A stretch of DNA of 64,000 bases from Trinickia violacea (GCF_005280735.1 NZ_CP040077.1:4588001-4652000); one strand, 5' to 3'; numbered from the stretch's first letter, positions 33,701-44,357 are shown. The notes: generated by a model from the letters alone, not told the origin. Program-made: numbers and translations.

Positions 33701-35047
33701 ATGCCCGATCCGGCAAACGAGCAGGCAAAAGAGCCGGTCAATCGACAGGAACAGGACCGGAAACCGCCAGAGCACCACGAGCCGCCCGCGCTGAGCGCCC
33801 ACGAGGCGCATCCGGGCTGGCGGGCGTTCCTGAACCGGCACATGCTGATTTGCGTCTTTCTCGGCTTCACGTCGGGATTGCCGCTCTTTACGCTCGTCTA
33901 TCTCGTGCAGGCGTGGCTGCGCTCGGAAGGCGTCAATCTCAAGGAAATCGGCCTCTTTGCGCTGATCCAGTTCCCGTACACGTGGAAATTCGTCTGGGCG
34001 CCGCTCATGGACCGCTACGTGCCGCGCCTGCCGGGCTGGCGTCCGGGGCGACGGCGCGGCTGGATGCTCGTCACGCAATTGCTGGTCGCGGGTGCGATCG
34101 CGTCGCTCGGCTTCGTCTCGCCGCGCACCGAGATCTGGACCGTGGCCGCGCTCACCGCGCTCGTCGCCTTCTTCGGCGCGAGCCAGGACATCGTGATCGA
34201 CGCCTACCGCCGCGAGCTGCTGCGCGACACCGAGCAGGGGCTCGGCAACGCGGTCCACGTGAACGCCTACAAGATCGCCGCGCTGATTCCCGGCTCGCTC
34301 GCGCTGATCCTCTCCGACCACCTGCCGTGGGACGCCGTGTTCGCCGTGACCGCGGCATTCATGCTGCCGGGCATGATCATGACGCTCGTCGTGCGCGAGC
34401 CCGAGATCCACGGGGCGCCGCCGAAGAATCTGCGCGAGGCGATCGCGCTGCCGTTCTCCGAATTCGTCGCGCGCGACGGCTGGCGCACGGCGCTCCTCAT
34501 CCTCGGCTTCATCTTCCTCTACAAGCTCGGCGACACGATGGCGACCACGCTGTCGACGTCGTTCTTCCTCGACATCGGCTTCGACAAGACGCAGATCGGC
34601 GTGATCGCGAAGACGACGGCGTTCTGGGCGAGCATCGCGGGCGGCATCATCGGCGGCGTGTGGCTCGTGAAGATCGGCATTGCGCGCGGGCTGTGGATCT
34701 TCGGCGTCGTGCAGATCGTGTCGACGCTCGGCTTCGCGTGGCTCGCGAAAATCGGCCCGTCGCCGGCCGCACTCGCGCTGATCTATGGCTTCGAGACCTT
34801 CTCCACCGGGCTCACGCTCGCAGCGTTCACGGCCTATATCGCGAGCACCACCGACCCCCGCTACACCGCGACGCAGTTCGCGCTCTTCACGAGCTTGGCC
34901 TCGGTGCCGCGCACGCTCGCTTCGGCGTCGAGCGGCTTCGTCGTCGCAAAGATCGGCTGGTTCGATTACTTCCTCGTGTGCGCCGTGCTCGCGCTGCCCG
35001 GCATGCTGCTGTTGCCGCTGATCGCGCCTTGGAGGGCCCGGTCGTGA
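33701..35047 (+). CDS. ampG: AmpG-like MFS permease (muropeptide)
   Basis: A 448-aa twelve-helix permease of the AmpG type, which brings anhydro-muropeptides back into the cytoplasm for recycling. The N-terminus has a polar 55-residue tail before FLGFTSGLPLFTLVYLVQAW (helix 1) and LIQFPYTWKFVWAPLMDRY; helix 7-8 follows in ILGFIFLYKLGDTMATTL. The ATG at 33701 is preferred to the GTG at 33647 that lies inside metW. It follows metW by 16 bp and is coupled to the M48 protease gene by a GTGA overlap. Confidence 0.88.
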   Translation: MPDPANEQAKEPVNRQEQDRKPPEHHEPPALSAHEAHPGWRAFLNRHMLICVFLGFTSGLPLFTLVYLVQAWLRSEGVNLKEIGLFALIQFPYTWKFVWAPLMDRYVPRLPGWRPGRRRGWMLVTQLLVAGAIASLGFVSPRTEIWTVAALTALVAFFGASQDIVIDAYRRELLRDTEQGLGNAVHVNAYKIAALIPGSLALILSDHLPWDAVFAVTAAFMLPGMIMTLVVREPEIHGAPPKNLREAIALPFSEFVARDGWRTALLILGFIFLYKLGDTMATTLSTSFFLDIGFDKTQIGVIAKTTAFWASIAGGIIGGVWLVKIGIARGLWIFGVVQIVSTLGFAWLAKIGPSPAALALIYGFETFSTGLTLAAFTAYIASTTDPRYTATQFALFTSLASVPRTLASASSGFVVAKIGWFDYFLVCAVLALPGMLLLPLIAPWRARS

Positions 35048-36105
35048 GCGCAACGGCTTCGTCGGCGCTACGCCGCATGGCGGCGTTGCTTTGCGCAGGC
35101 ACCCTGCTTGCGAACTTGCCGGTCGCGGCCATCGCGCAAACGGCATCCAGCACGCCCGTGAGCCCGTCCTTGGCCACGCCCACGCCGCCCATGCCCGTGT
35201 TGCCGGCACCCGCGAAAATACCCGCCAGCGCACCGCCCGCCGCGCCGCCGAGCGCACCTGCCACGGCCAGCGACGCTGCGATCTATCAACAGAACCGCAG
35301 CCTCCAGGTGCGCTTCGGCAACGCGACCACGTTCCGCAACCTGATTCCGTCGCCGGTCCTCGACGAACAGGCCAGCGAGGAATACGCCGACATCCTGCAC
35401 GGCGCGGAACAGACCGGCCGCCTGCTGCCGGATTCCGACCCGCGTGTCAAACTCGCGCGCGACATCGCGGCCAAGGTGACGCCGTACGCGGCGAAGTGGA
35501 ACGACCGCGTGAAGACCTGGAAGTGGGAAGTGAACGTGGTGCGCTCGACGGAGATCCGCATGTACTGCCTGCCCGGCGGCAAGATCGTCGTCTACAGCGG
35601 GCTATTGGATCGCGTGCATTTGAACGAAGACGAGCTCGGCGTGCTGTTCGGCCACGAAATCGCGCATGCGCTGCGCGAACATGCGCGCGAAAGGCTCGGC
35701 GAACAGCAGTCGGGGCAGCTCGGTACGGGGACGATCCCACAGCTCTTCGGCCTCGCCGATCTCGGCGCGACGCCGCTCGGCATCGGCTCGCAGCTTCTCG
35801 CGATGCGCTACACGCCGACCGACGAAACCGAAGCCGACGTGATCGGCAGCGACACCGCCGCGCGCGCGGGCTTCGATCCGCGCGCGGCCATCACGCTGTG
35901 GGACAAGCTCGCCGCCGCGACGCACGCGAACAAGGAGCAGGGCTTCATCTACGTGCATCCCTACAGCGCGGAGCGGCGTCACGACATCATGAAGCGCCTG
36001 CCCGACATGCTCGTGCTGTACGCGAAGGCGAAGGGCGTGCCGGTCGATTCGCTGCCCGACTATGCGGGTATCGCTGCGGTGAAGCAGCGCGCGTCGCGCG
36101 AGTAG
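35044..36105 (+). CDS. M48-family metallopeptidase, exported
   Basis: Periplasmic/outer-membrane-facing zinc protease of 353 aa. An N-terminal signal peptide (RRMAALLCAGTLLANLPVAA, about residues 10-29) is followed by a proline/alanine-rich linker (about residues 40-75) and the peptidase domain with HEXXH in FGHEIAHALREHA and a downstream glutamate in DETEADVIG. BepA/LoiP-type enzymes degrade misassembled outer-membrane proteins. The GTG start overlaps the AmpG stop (GTGA) and has TTGGAGGG upstream. Confidence 0.9.
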   Translation: MSATASSALRRMAALLCAGTLLANLPVAAIAQTASSTPVSPSLATPTPPMPVLPAPAKIPASAPPAAPPSAPATASDAAIYQQNRSLQVRFGNATTFRNLIPSPVLDEQASEEYADILHGAEQTGRLLPDSDPRVKLARDIAAKVTPYAAKWNDRVKTWKWEVNVVRSTEIRMYCLPGGKIVVYSGLLDRVHLNEDELGVLFGHEIAHALREHARERLGEQQSGQLGTGTIPQLFGLADLGATPLGIGSQLLAMRYTPTDETEADVIGSDTAARAGFDPRAAITLWDKLAAATHANKEQGFIYVHPYSAERRHDIMKRLPDMLVLYAKAKGVPVDSLPDYAGIAAVKQRASRE

Positions 36106-36226
36106 GCGCCGGCCGAACGGGAGCGAAACTGCGTGCGCGTGCAGTTGTCCCGCTCGTCGTCTGTCGGAGCGTTGGCGATTGCACGCCCGCTCAGCCTAAG
36201 AAGAGTGAGAAACCGGCCTATCGGAA

Positions 36227-37168
36227 TTGTCTGATGGATATCTCGAAACCCGCTCGACACAGTGGAGGCTCCACTATCTCGAAAGGCGAGGTTTCCACTT
36301 GGCTAAATTGCTACGCAACGATGGGGCCGTCATCGGAGCGCAAATCACGCTGGTCGCGGGCAACGGGCTCCCGTTTAAAGTCTCCGGATTGGGGCCGAAC
36401 CGCAGACATCTGGTTCTGATGAGCACCCATCCCTCGGTACGGATCGTGCCCGTCAGTGTCAACCACGGAAACACCGAGCAACGTCTGAGGCTGGAAGTCG
36501 GTGAGTGCGGTGTTTCATGCAACCAAATTGCCCACGTCGAAGCCTGCGTCAGCGATGAACGCGGTCATCCGCTGCGCCGCGATTTAGACACGCCGCCGCT
36601 TGCCGTGCAGATACTTCCGAAACTTGAACTGCCGCCTGCGATGACTGAAACGGGGGTGTTGGCGCGGATGTTGATTTCGGAAAATGCGGGGCCGGAAAGT
36701 CCACGTTTCGTCAGCCTGAACGAGGCGCGAGAAGCAATGCAATGGATGGTCGTTGTGTTGAGAAATCGTCTCAAGCTCGGTGCTCGCCATTTTGCTGCAG
36801 GTCAGCAGACGACCACTTTGGAAGCGTTGATTAAAGCGCCCAATCAAATCGATGGGTTTGAAAAATACCCAGATATCGCGCTCAAGCAGAAAAATTTAAT
36901 AGATAAGGTGATTACGAACGCCAACGACGGAACGCACAGACTCAATAAGCAATATCGAGACTACTTGCAAACAACATTAGCGGTAGCGCGTGGCGAACTC
37001 ACGAGCGCCGCCCCCTGTCCGACAGGTCTCTATGCCTGGCGCCGTGAGGACTCCAAAACGCCTGGCGACAATTTTGTCAAATTCGCAACAAAGGGCGGGC
37101 AAGACTTCTATACGTTGAAAGATGCTTTCCTATCGAAAGCACAACCTCAGACAGGAGGACGACCATGA
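36227..37168 (+). CDS. Putative SleB-like wall-hydrolase toxin/effector (unrecognised family)
   Basis: Encodes 313 aa from a TTG at 36227. Residues 143-182 (TGVLARMLISENAGPESP, then AREAMQWMVVVLRNRLKLG) resemble the SleB/lysozyme-like pattern in which a glutamate (here Glu152 in ISENAGP) is catalytic and the NR motif follows. The C-terminal half has QIDGFEKYPDI, NANDGTHRLNKQYRDY and GGQDFYTL. The N-terminal part (about residues 40-130) looks like a beta-rich module. It is coupled by ATGA to a gene for a secreted protein, as in toxin-immunity pairs. GC is low for the region. A second frame (ATG at 36234, reading to about 36320) gives a more natural N-terminus, so a frameshift is possible. The function is inference. 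Confidence 0.6.
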   Translation: MSDGYLETRSTQWRLHYLERRGFHLAKLLRNDGAVIGAQITLVAGNGLPFKVSGLGPNRRHLVLMSTHPSVRIVPVSVNHGNTEQRLRLEVGECGVSCNQIAHVEACVSDERGHPLRRDLDTPPLAVQILPKLELPPAMTETGVLARMLISENAGPESPRFVSLNEAREAMQWMVVVLRNRLKLGARHFAAGQQTTTLEALIKAPNQIDGFEKYPDIALKQKNLIDKVITNANDGTHRLNKQYRDYLQTTLAVARGELTSAAPCPTGLYAWRREDSKTPGDNFVKFATKGGQDFYTLKDAFLSKAQPQTGGRP

Positions 37169-37680
37169 CTCGAACAAGCGCCACAAGCCTCATTGCGACA
37201 TTTGTGTCAACCGTGTTCATCTACACGACGAGTTTTGCTGCAGACGATCTTCCCGAAGGATTTGGCGAAAAACCCAACTCGAGATTCGTCGTATCCGATG
37301 ATCCATACTACAAAGATCCGCTGATCGCCATAAAGAACGGGGTTGCGGCTTACAAAAAGAACTATCGAACCAATCATTTCTGCGTCGTCGGCTACCGATG
37401 GTTACACGGAAACGTGAATGTTTGGGTTCTCTGGAAAGAGGAGGAGGAGCTGCTTCTTTGGGATGGCGCATTAGACCCCGAGAGCCGAGCAGACAGTTTC
37501 AACGGCGTTCACCGCGCCCTGAAACTCGGCAGAGACACGGTTAAAACCGAGAATGAAATCAACGGCAGCACCTACCTCGAAACGGAACAATGGTGGCACG
37601 CCGTCGCCGGCGACTGCATGAAGCACGGCGAAAAGTACGTCATCAAGCCGTTCAAGGCCGCCAAGCCACGCACCGACTAA
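37165..37680 (+). CDS. Putative periplasmic immunity protein
   Basis: A 171-aa protein with an N-terminal signal peptide (SLIATFVSTVFIYTTSFA, cleavage expected after about residue 25). The mature part is acidic and mixed alpha/beta with aromatic blocks CVVGYRWLHGNVNVWVLWKE and TEQWWHAVAGDCMKHG; two cysteines could form a disulphide. It overlaps the upstream gene by 4 bp, and both share a low-GC composition. A periplasmic partner fits protection against a wall-degrading toxin made by the upstream gene. No family recognised. Confidence 0.6.
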   Translation: MTRTSATSLIATFVSTVFIYTTSFAADDLPEGFGEKPNSRFVVSDDPYYKDPLIAIKNGVAAYKKNYRTNHFCVVGYRWLHGNVNVWVLWKEEEELLLWDGALDPESRADSFNGVHRALKLGRDTVKTENEINGSTYLETEQWWHAVAGDCMKHGEKYVIKPFKAAKPRTD

Positions 37681-37721
37681 CACGCCAACCCAAGAAAGCT
37701 TGGGCAAATATCCAGTTTGAC

Positions 37722-37740
37722 GGGGGCAAAGCCCCCGCTT
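37722..37740. terminator. Hairpin between the pair and exonuclease III
   Basis: GGGGGC and GCCCCC close around AAA. It has no T-run on either strand, so it may only be a weak stop or a mRNA-end hairpin for the minus-strand exonuclease gene. Confidence 0.4.
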
Positions 37741-37742
37741 CC

Positions 37743-38522
37743 TCAGCCCTTCACCTTGTGGTCGTAATCGATGGTCAGCGGCGCGTGATCGCTGAACTTG
37801 ATATCGCGAAAGATCGACGTGTTTTTCGCTTTGCCCGCGATGCCCGGCGTCGCGATCTGATAGTCGATGCGCCACCCGACGTTCTTCGCATACGCTTGCC
37901 CGCGATTGCTCCACCACGTGTACTGCTCGGGCCGCTGATCGAGCGTACGGAACACGTCGACGTACCCGACTTCGTCGAAGAGCTGGGTCAGCCACGCGCG
38001 CTCTTCGGGCAGGCAGCCCGAGTTCTTCTGGTTGCTCTTCCAGTTCTTGATGTCGATTTCCTTGTGGACGATGTTCACGTCGCCGCACAGAATCACTTCC
38101 CGCTTCTTGGAGAGCTCCGCGAGGTGCGGCATGAACTCGTCCATGAAGCGGTACTTCGCTTGTTGGCGATCGTCGCCGCTCGACCCGGACGGCACGTACA
38201 CAGACACCACCGACAGCTTCCCGAACCGCGCTTCTACATAGCGCCCTTCGGGGTCGAACTCCTCGCTGCCGAAGCCGATCACCACGTCATCCGGCTCGTG
38301 GCGCGTATAGACGCCCGCGCCGCTGTAGCCCTTTTTCTCCGCATGCTGGAAATAGCCGTTGAAGCCGTGCGGCGCGAGAAACTCGGGCGTCATGTCGTCC
38401 TGCGAGCACTTCAATTCCTGAACGCAAAGCACGTCGGCCTTCTGCTCGCCGAACCACTCGAAAAAGCCCTTTTTCGCGGCGGAGCGGATGCCGTTCAGAT
38501 TGGCGGTAATCACACGCAGCAT
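37743..38522 (-). CDS. xth: Exodeoxyribonuclease III
   Basis: AP endonuclease and 3'-5' exonuclease for base excision repair, 259 aa. The metal ligand Glu lies in VQELKCSQDD, the catalytic block is CGDVNIVHKEIDI, NVGWRIDYQ follows, and the final FSDHAPLTIDYD carries the Asp-His pair. The start MLRVITANLNGIRSA is the family start. The frame is open much further upstream inside the polyphosphate kinase gene, but the ATG at 38522 is the only sensible start. Confidence 0.96.
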   Translation of the reverse strand: MLRVITANLNGIRSAAKKGFFEWFGEQKADVLCVQELKCSQDDMTPEFLAPHGFNGYFQHAEKKGYSGAGVYTRHEPDDVVIGFGSEEFDPEGRYVEARFGKLSVVSVYVPSGSSGDDRQQAKYRFMDEFMPHLAELSKKREVILCGDVNIVHKEIDIKNWKSNQKNSGCLPEERAWLTQLFDEVGYVDVFRTLDQRPEQYTWWSNRGQAYAKNVGWRIDYQIATPGIAGKAKNTSIFRDIKFSDHAPLTIDYDHKVKG

Positions 38523-38599
38523 AGTGTTCCCTAAGTTCTTGTCGATGGATGGAGTGCGGCCGATGCACAGCTTCAGCGCGGCGCACCGTGCCGTAGCGG

Positions 38600-39445
38600 T
38601 CATTCGACCTTGACGCCTTTGAGCGCTTCCTTCGCGGGCGGAAATTCGAGCTTCATGCCTTCGAGCTCGCGCAGCAGCAGCTCGGCAATCATCACGTTGC
38701 GATGCGTTTTCGAATCGGCCGGAATCACGTACCACGGCGCATATTCCGTCGAGGTCGCGGCGAGTGTGTCGCGATAGGCGTCTTGATACGCGTCCCAGAA
38801 CTTGCGCGCTTCGATGTCGGAGACGTCGAACTTCCAGTGCTTCGTCGGATCGTCGATGCGGGCCTGCAAGCGGCTCTTTTGCTCGTCCTTCGAAATATGC
38901 AGGAAGCACTTGATGATCGTCGCGCCGGCATCGACGAGCAGTTCTTCGAATTGCCGGATGTGCTTGTAGCGACGCTCGGTTTGGGCGTCGTCGATCTGCT
39001 TGAGCACGCGCGGCACGAGCACGTCTTCGTAGTGGCTGCGATTGAAGACCGTCAGCTCTCCCGCGGCCGGCGCGTTCGCGTGCACGCGCCACAGGAAGTC
39101 GTGCGCGAGCTCGAGCGGCGTCGGCACCTTGAATGGCACGATGCGCAAGCCGAGCGGATCGACTTCGTGGAACACAGCGCGCACAGTGCCGTCCTTGCCG
39201 CTCGTGTCCATGCCCTGCAGCACGAGCAGCACGCGCTGGCGGCGCTGCGCGTGAAGGCGCTCCTGCAGCTCGTCGAGCCGCTTGCCGATCTCCGCCAGGC
39301 GTTCACGGTCGGCCTCTTTCGATCCGCTCGAAAACGGCTTCGCCGCAGTATCGAAATCGGTCAGCGCGAATTTCGCGGTCTTCTTGCCGTTGCCGTTGCC
39401 GGCGTACGGAACGCGGAAGTCGTCCAGATTCGGTTGCTTCGACAT
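38600..39445 (-). CDS. Polyphosphate kinase 2 family protein
   Basis: PPK2-family enzyme of 281 aa that phosphorylates nucleotides with polyphosphate. The Walker A-like block is VLLVLQGMDTSGKDGTVRAV and the second conserved block is FLWRVHANAPAAGELTVFNRSHYE. The lid region DEQKSRLQARIDDPTKHWKF follows. It is the single-domain class. AGGGAG lies upstream of the ATG at 39445. It lies 77 bp upstream of xth on the same strand. Confidence 0.93.
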   Translation of the reverse strand: MSKQPNLDDFRVPYAGNGNGKKTAKFALTDFDTAAKPFSSGSKEADRERLAEIGKRLDELQERLHAQRRQRVLLVLQGMDTSGKDGTVRAVFHEVDPLGLRIVPFKVPTPLELAHDFLWRVHANAPAAGELTVFNRSHYEDVLVPRVLKQIDDAQTERRYKHIRQFEELLVDAGATIIKCFLHISKDEQKSRLQARIDDPTKHWKFDVSDIEARKFWDAYQDAYRDTLAATSTEYAPWYVIPADSKTHRNVMIAELLLRELEGMKLEFPPAKEALKGVKVE

Positions 39446-39520
39446 ACGCACTCCCTATGCTTTGGGTTGACCAAGACGTGTCGGCGCGCAATGGCCTGTC
39501 ACGTCATCGGTGGATCCAAA

Positions 39521-39568
39521 CAAAAACGGGCTGCCGCCCAGGTTTCAAGTCCGGCAACAGCCCGTTAT
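39521..39568 (-). terminator. gatB terminator
   Basis: AACGGGCTG (39525-39533) pairs with CAGCCCGTT (39558-39566); read on the minus strand this is followed by TTTTTG, right after the gatB stop. Confidence 0.8.
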
Positions 39569-39619
39569 TCCGTCGCGCAGGCTCATGCGAGCCGGCGATT
39601 CATTTCGATCAACACGCCA

Positions 39620-41089
39620 TCAAGACAGCTTCTTCTTCAACAGCTCGTTGACCTGCTGCGGATTGGCCTTGCCCTTGGTCGCCTTCATCGCCTGGCCGAT
39701 CAGCGCGTTGAACGCCTTTTCCTTGCCGGCGCGGAATTCCTCGACCGACTTCGGGTTCGCGGCGAGCACTTCATCGATGATCGCTTCGAGCGCGCCGGTA
39801 TCCGAGATCTGCTTCAGGCCCTTGGCTTCGATGATGCGGTCGGCGGCGGTTTCGTCGGTAGCTTTCTCGTCCCAGATCGCGAGGAAGATTTCCTTCGCGA
39901 TCTTGTTCGAGATCGTGCCGTCGGCGATCCGTTGCAGCACCAGTGCGAGCTGCGCCGCGGAGACGGGGCACTCGGCGATGTCGAGCCCGTCGCGGTTCAG
40001 CTGCGACGACACTTCGCCCATCAGCCAGTTCGCCGCCGTCTTCGACTGAGCCACGCCCGCCTTCGCAACGACCGCTTCGAAGTACGCCGACATCGCCTTG
40101 CTCGACGTCAGCACGCCGGCGTCATACGGCGTCACGCCGTATTGCTCGACGAAGCGCTTCTGCATGCCCGCAGGCAGCTCGGGCATCTCGCCCTTCACGC
40201 GCTCGATCCACGCCGCATCGATCACGAGCGGCATCAGGTCGGGATCGGGGAAATAGCGGTAATCGTGCGCGTCTTCCTTGCTGCGCATCGAGCGCGTTTC
40301 GCGCTTGTCCGGATCGTAGAGGCGCGTTTCCTGCACGACGGTGCCGCCGTCCTCGATCAGCTCGATCTGGCGGCGCACTTCGTACTGGATCGCTTCTTCG
40401 AGGAAGCGGAACGAGTTCAGGTTCTTGATCTCCGCGCGCGTGCCGAATTCCTTCTGTCCGACCGGACGCACCGACACGTTCGCGTCGCAGCGGAACGACC
40501 CTTCCTGCATGTTGCCGTCGCAAATGCCGAGCCACACGACGAGCCCATGCAGCGCCTTCGCATAGGCGACCGCCTCGGCGGCGCTGCGCATTTCCGGCTC
40601 GGTGACGATCTCGAGCAGCGGTGTGCCGGCGCGATTCAAGTCGATGCCGGTCATGCCCGCGAAGTCTTCATGCAGCGACTTGCCCGCATCTTCTTCGAGG
40701 TGAGCGCGCGTGAGGTTGACGGTCTTTTCGTACGCGGCCGTGCCGGCCTTGTCGTTCGCGGGCACCTGGATCGTGATCTGGCCGCCTTGCACGACGGGGA
40801 TCTCGTACTGGCTGATCTGATAGCCCTTCGGCAGATCGGGATAGAAATAATTCTTGCGCGCGAAGATGCTGCGCGACGCGACGGTCGCGCCGATCGCGAG
40901 ACCGAAGCGGATCGCGCGCTCCACTGCGCCCTTGTTCATCACCGGCAGCACGCCCGGCAGCGCGAGATCGACGGGGCACGCCTGCGTGTTCGGCTCGGCG
41001 CCGAACTGCGTCGAGGCGCCCGAGAAAATCTTCGAGGCCGTCGAGAGCTGCGCGTGCGTCTCGAGACCGATAACGACTTCCCATTCCAT
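39620..41089 (-). CDS. gatB: Aspartyl/glutamyl-tRNA amidotransferase subunit B
   Basis: Activates misacylated Glu-tRNA(Gln)/Asp-tRNA(Asn) for amidation; 489 aa. The kinase-like domain has WEVVIGLETHAQL at the N-terminus, with GVLPVMNKGAVERAIRFG, DLPKGYQISQYEIP and the block MQEGSFRCDANVSVRP. The C-terminal YqeY-like tail ends with MKATKGKANPQQVNELLKKKL and binds tRNA. It is downstream of gatA by 2 bp. The operon is gatC-gatA-gatB. Confidence 0.97.
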   Translation of the reverse strand: MEWEVVIGLETHAQLSTASKIFSGASTQFGAEPNTQACPVDLALPGVLPVMNKGAVERAIRFGLAIGATVASRSIFARKNYFYPDLPKGYQISQYEIPVVQGGQITIQVPANDKAGTAAYEKTVNLTRAHLEEDAGKSLHEDFAGMTGIDLNRAGTPLLEIVTEPEMRSAAEAVAYAKALHGLVVWLGICDGNMQEGSFRCDANVSVRPVGQKEFGTRAEIKNLNSFRFLEEAIQYEVRRQIELIEDGGTVVQETRLYDPDKRETRSMRSKEDAHDYRYFPDPDLMPLVIDAAWIERVKGEMPELPAGMQKRFVEQYGVTPYDAGVLTSSKAMSAYFEAVVAKAGVAQSKTAANWLMGEVSSQLNRDGLDIAECPVSAAQLALVLQRIADGTISNKIAKEIFLAIWDEKATDETAADRIIEAKGLKQISDTGALEAIIDEVLAANPKSVEEFRAGKEKAFNALIGQAMKATKGKANPQQVNELLKKKLS

Positions 41090-41091
41090 AC

Positions 41092-42582
<1,491 letters not shown>

Positions 42583-42611
42583 TGGGAGTGCTTTCCTGAG
42601 GACGTATGCGG

Positions 42612-42911
42612 TTATTCGATCACTTTCGGGACGAGGTACAGGCCATCCTGCACCGCGGGCGCCGGACGCTGATTCGAGTCGCGGTCGACCGACTCGGTGA
42701 CGGCGTCCTCGCGCAAGCGCAGCGCGACGTCTTCGATGTGCTCGATCGGATGGGCGAGCGGCGCGATGCCGGTCGTATCGACGGCCTGCATCTGCTCGAC
42801 GAGCCCGAAGAATTCGTTGAGCTGGGTCAGCGTGTGCTCGGCATCGGCGTCGGCCAATTCGAGGCGCGCCAGGTGCGCGATGCGTTTAACATCGGTCAGG
42901 GTCAAAGCCAT
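42612..42911 (-). CDS. gatC: Aspartyl/glutamyl-tRNA amidotransferase subunit C
   Basis: A 99-aa stabilising subunit that wraps GatA and GatB. The family start MALTLTDVKRIAHLARLEL, the middle LNEFFGLVEQMQAVDT and the C-terminal LREDAVTES...GLYLVPKVIE are present. I chose the ATG at 42911; the longer frame to 43073 runs into the promoter region. First gene of gatCAB and divergent from mreB. Confidence 0.96.
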   Translation of the reverse strand: MALTLTDVKRIAHLARLELADADAEHTLTQLNEFFGLVEQMQAVDTTGIAPLAHPIEHIEDVALRLREDAVTESVDRDSNQRPAPAVQDGLYLVPKVIE

Positions 42912-43313
42912 GCTGTCACCGGAAAAGAGCGTGGGACGCGGCGCATCGGAAAAAACGATGCCGCGACAGGGAGTTACGAAGCATGACAGGCGCCGGGTCG
43001 AACCCTTAAAAAGCAGGAATCCAAGGGTAAAACCAGGGCAAAAAGTGCCGCCCGCAACCTTCAAATACGACAAAATTATAAGGTATCATTACGCGTTCGA
43101 CTCAAACCCGGGCCCAGTTACCCTGGCCTTTCGGCGTGTTTACTGATCACTGCGCTGAGAATTCCACCTTGGTTTTTCACGGTTCCCGGTAGATTTCATT
43201 GCAGCTTCGTGCTCGTGTGGCGGCCGCTCACGCCCGAACTCGAAGCTGTTATTTTTTCCGCTGCCGCGCGGCGCCCACGAAGCGAAGCCGGCCCCCAGCG
43301 AGACAGGATTTTC
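42912..43313. promoter_or_regulatory. gatC-mreB divergent promoter region
   Basis: About 400 bp without a gene. On the minus strand TATAAT (plus 43075-43080) with TTGAGT about 19 bp away is the likely gatCAB promoter and gives a leader of about 160 nt. On the plus strand TATCAT (43084-43089) with TTCAAA (43060-43065), 18 bp apart, is a weaker mreB candidate overlapping the first, so the two promoters would compete. Confidence 0.5.
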
Positions 43314-44357
43314 ATGTTCGGTTTTTTGCGCAGCTACTTCTCCAACGATCTGGCGATTGACCTCGGCACGGCCAACACGCTCATCTACATGCGTGGCAAG
43401 GGTGTCGTTCTCGACGAACCGTCCGTCGTCTCCATCCGCCAAGAAGGCGGTCCCAACGGCAAGAAGACCATTCAGGCAGTCGGCAAGGAAGCCAAGCAGA
43501 TGCTCGGCAAGGTGCCGGGCAACATCGAGGCGATCCGCCCGATGAAGGACGGCGTGATCGCCGACTTCACCGTCACCGAGCAGATGATCAAGCAGTTCAT
43601 CAAGATGGCGCACGAATCGCGGATGTTCTCGCCGTCGCCGCGCATCATCATCTGCGTGCCGTGCGGCTCCACCCAAGTCGAGCGCCGCGCGATCAAGGAA
43701 GCCGCGCACGGCGCGGGCGCCTCCCAGGTCTACCTGATCGAAGAGCCGATGGCCGCCGCGATCGGCGCGGGCCTGCCGGTGTCGGAAGCCACGGGCTCTA
43801 TGGTCGTCGATATCGGCGGCGGCACGACCGAAGTCGGCGTGATCTCGCTCGGCGGCATCGTCTACAAGGGCTCGGTGCGCGTCGGCGGCGACAAGTTCGA
43901 CGAGGCGATCGTCAACTACATCCGCCGCAACTACGGCATGCTGATCGGCGAGCAAACCGCCGAATCGATCAAGAAGGAAATCGGCTCGGCGTTCCCGGGC
44001 TCCGAAGTCAAGGAAATCGAAGTCAAGGGCCGCAACCTGTCGGAAGGCATTCCGCGCAGCTTCACGATCTCCAGCAACGAAATCCTCGAAGCGCTGACCG
44101 ATCCGCTGAACCAGATCGTCTCGTCGGTGAAGATCGCGCTCGAACAAACCCCGCCGGAACTGGGCGCCGACATCGCCGAGCGCGGCATGATGCTGACGGG
44201 CGGCGGCGCACTCCTGCGCGATCTCGACCGCCTGCTCGCCGAAGAAACCGGCTTGCCGGTGCTGGTCGCCGAAGACCCGCTGACGTGTGTCGTGCGCGGC
44301 TCGGGCATGGCTCTCGAGCGCATGGACAAGCTCGGCAGCATCTTCTCGTACGAGTGA
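43314..44357 (+). CDS. mreB: Rod shape-determining protein MreB
   Basis: Bacterial actin of 347 aa that guides the elongasome. ATPase blocks are IDLGTANTLIYMRGKG (phosphate 1), VVDIGGGTTEVGVISLGG (phosphate 2) and MLTGGGALLRDLDRLL (adenosine). The N-terminal MFGFLRSYFSND is the amphipathic membrane-binding helix. The ATG at 43314 gives the family start. It heads mreB-mreC-mreD-mrdA-rodA, with a 112-bp gap to mreC that holds a hairpin. Confidence 0.98.
   Translation: MFGFLRSYFSNDLAIDLGTANTLIYMRGKGVVLDEPSVVSIRQEGGPNGKKTIQAVGKEAKQMLGKVPGNIEAIRPMKDGVIADFTVTEQMIKQFIKMAHESRMFSPSPRIIICVPCGSTQVERRAIKEAAHGAGASQVYLIEEPMAAAIGAGLPVSEATGSMVVDIGGGTTEVGVISLGGIVYKGSVRVGGDKFDEAIVNYIRRNYGMLIGEQTAESIKKEIGSAFPGSEVKEIEVKGRNLSEGIPRSFTISSNEILEALTDPLNQIVSSVKIALEQTPPELGADIAERGMMLTGGGALLRDLDRLLAEETGLPVLVAEDPLTCVVRGSGMALERMDKLGSIFSYE

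Noticed and set aside
33850..35043. Extended frame before the M48 protease
   Set aside because: It overlaps the AmpG-like gene out of frame; the GTG at 35044 has a strong ribosome site.
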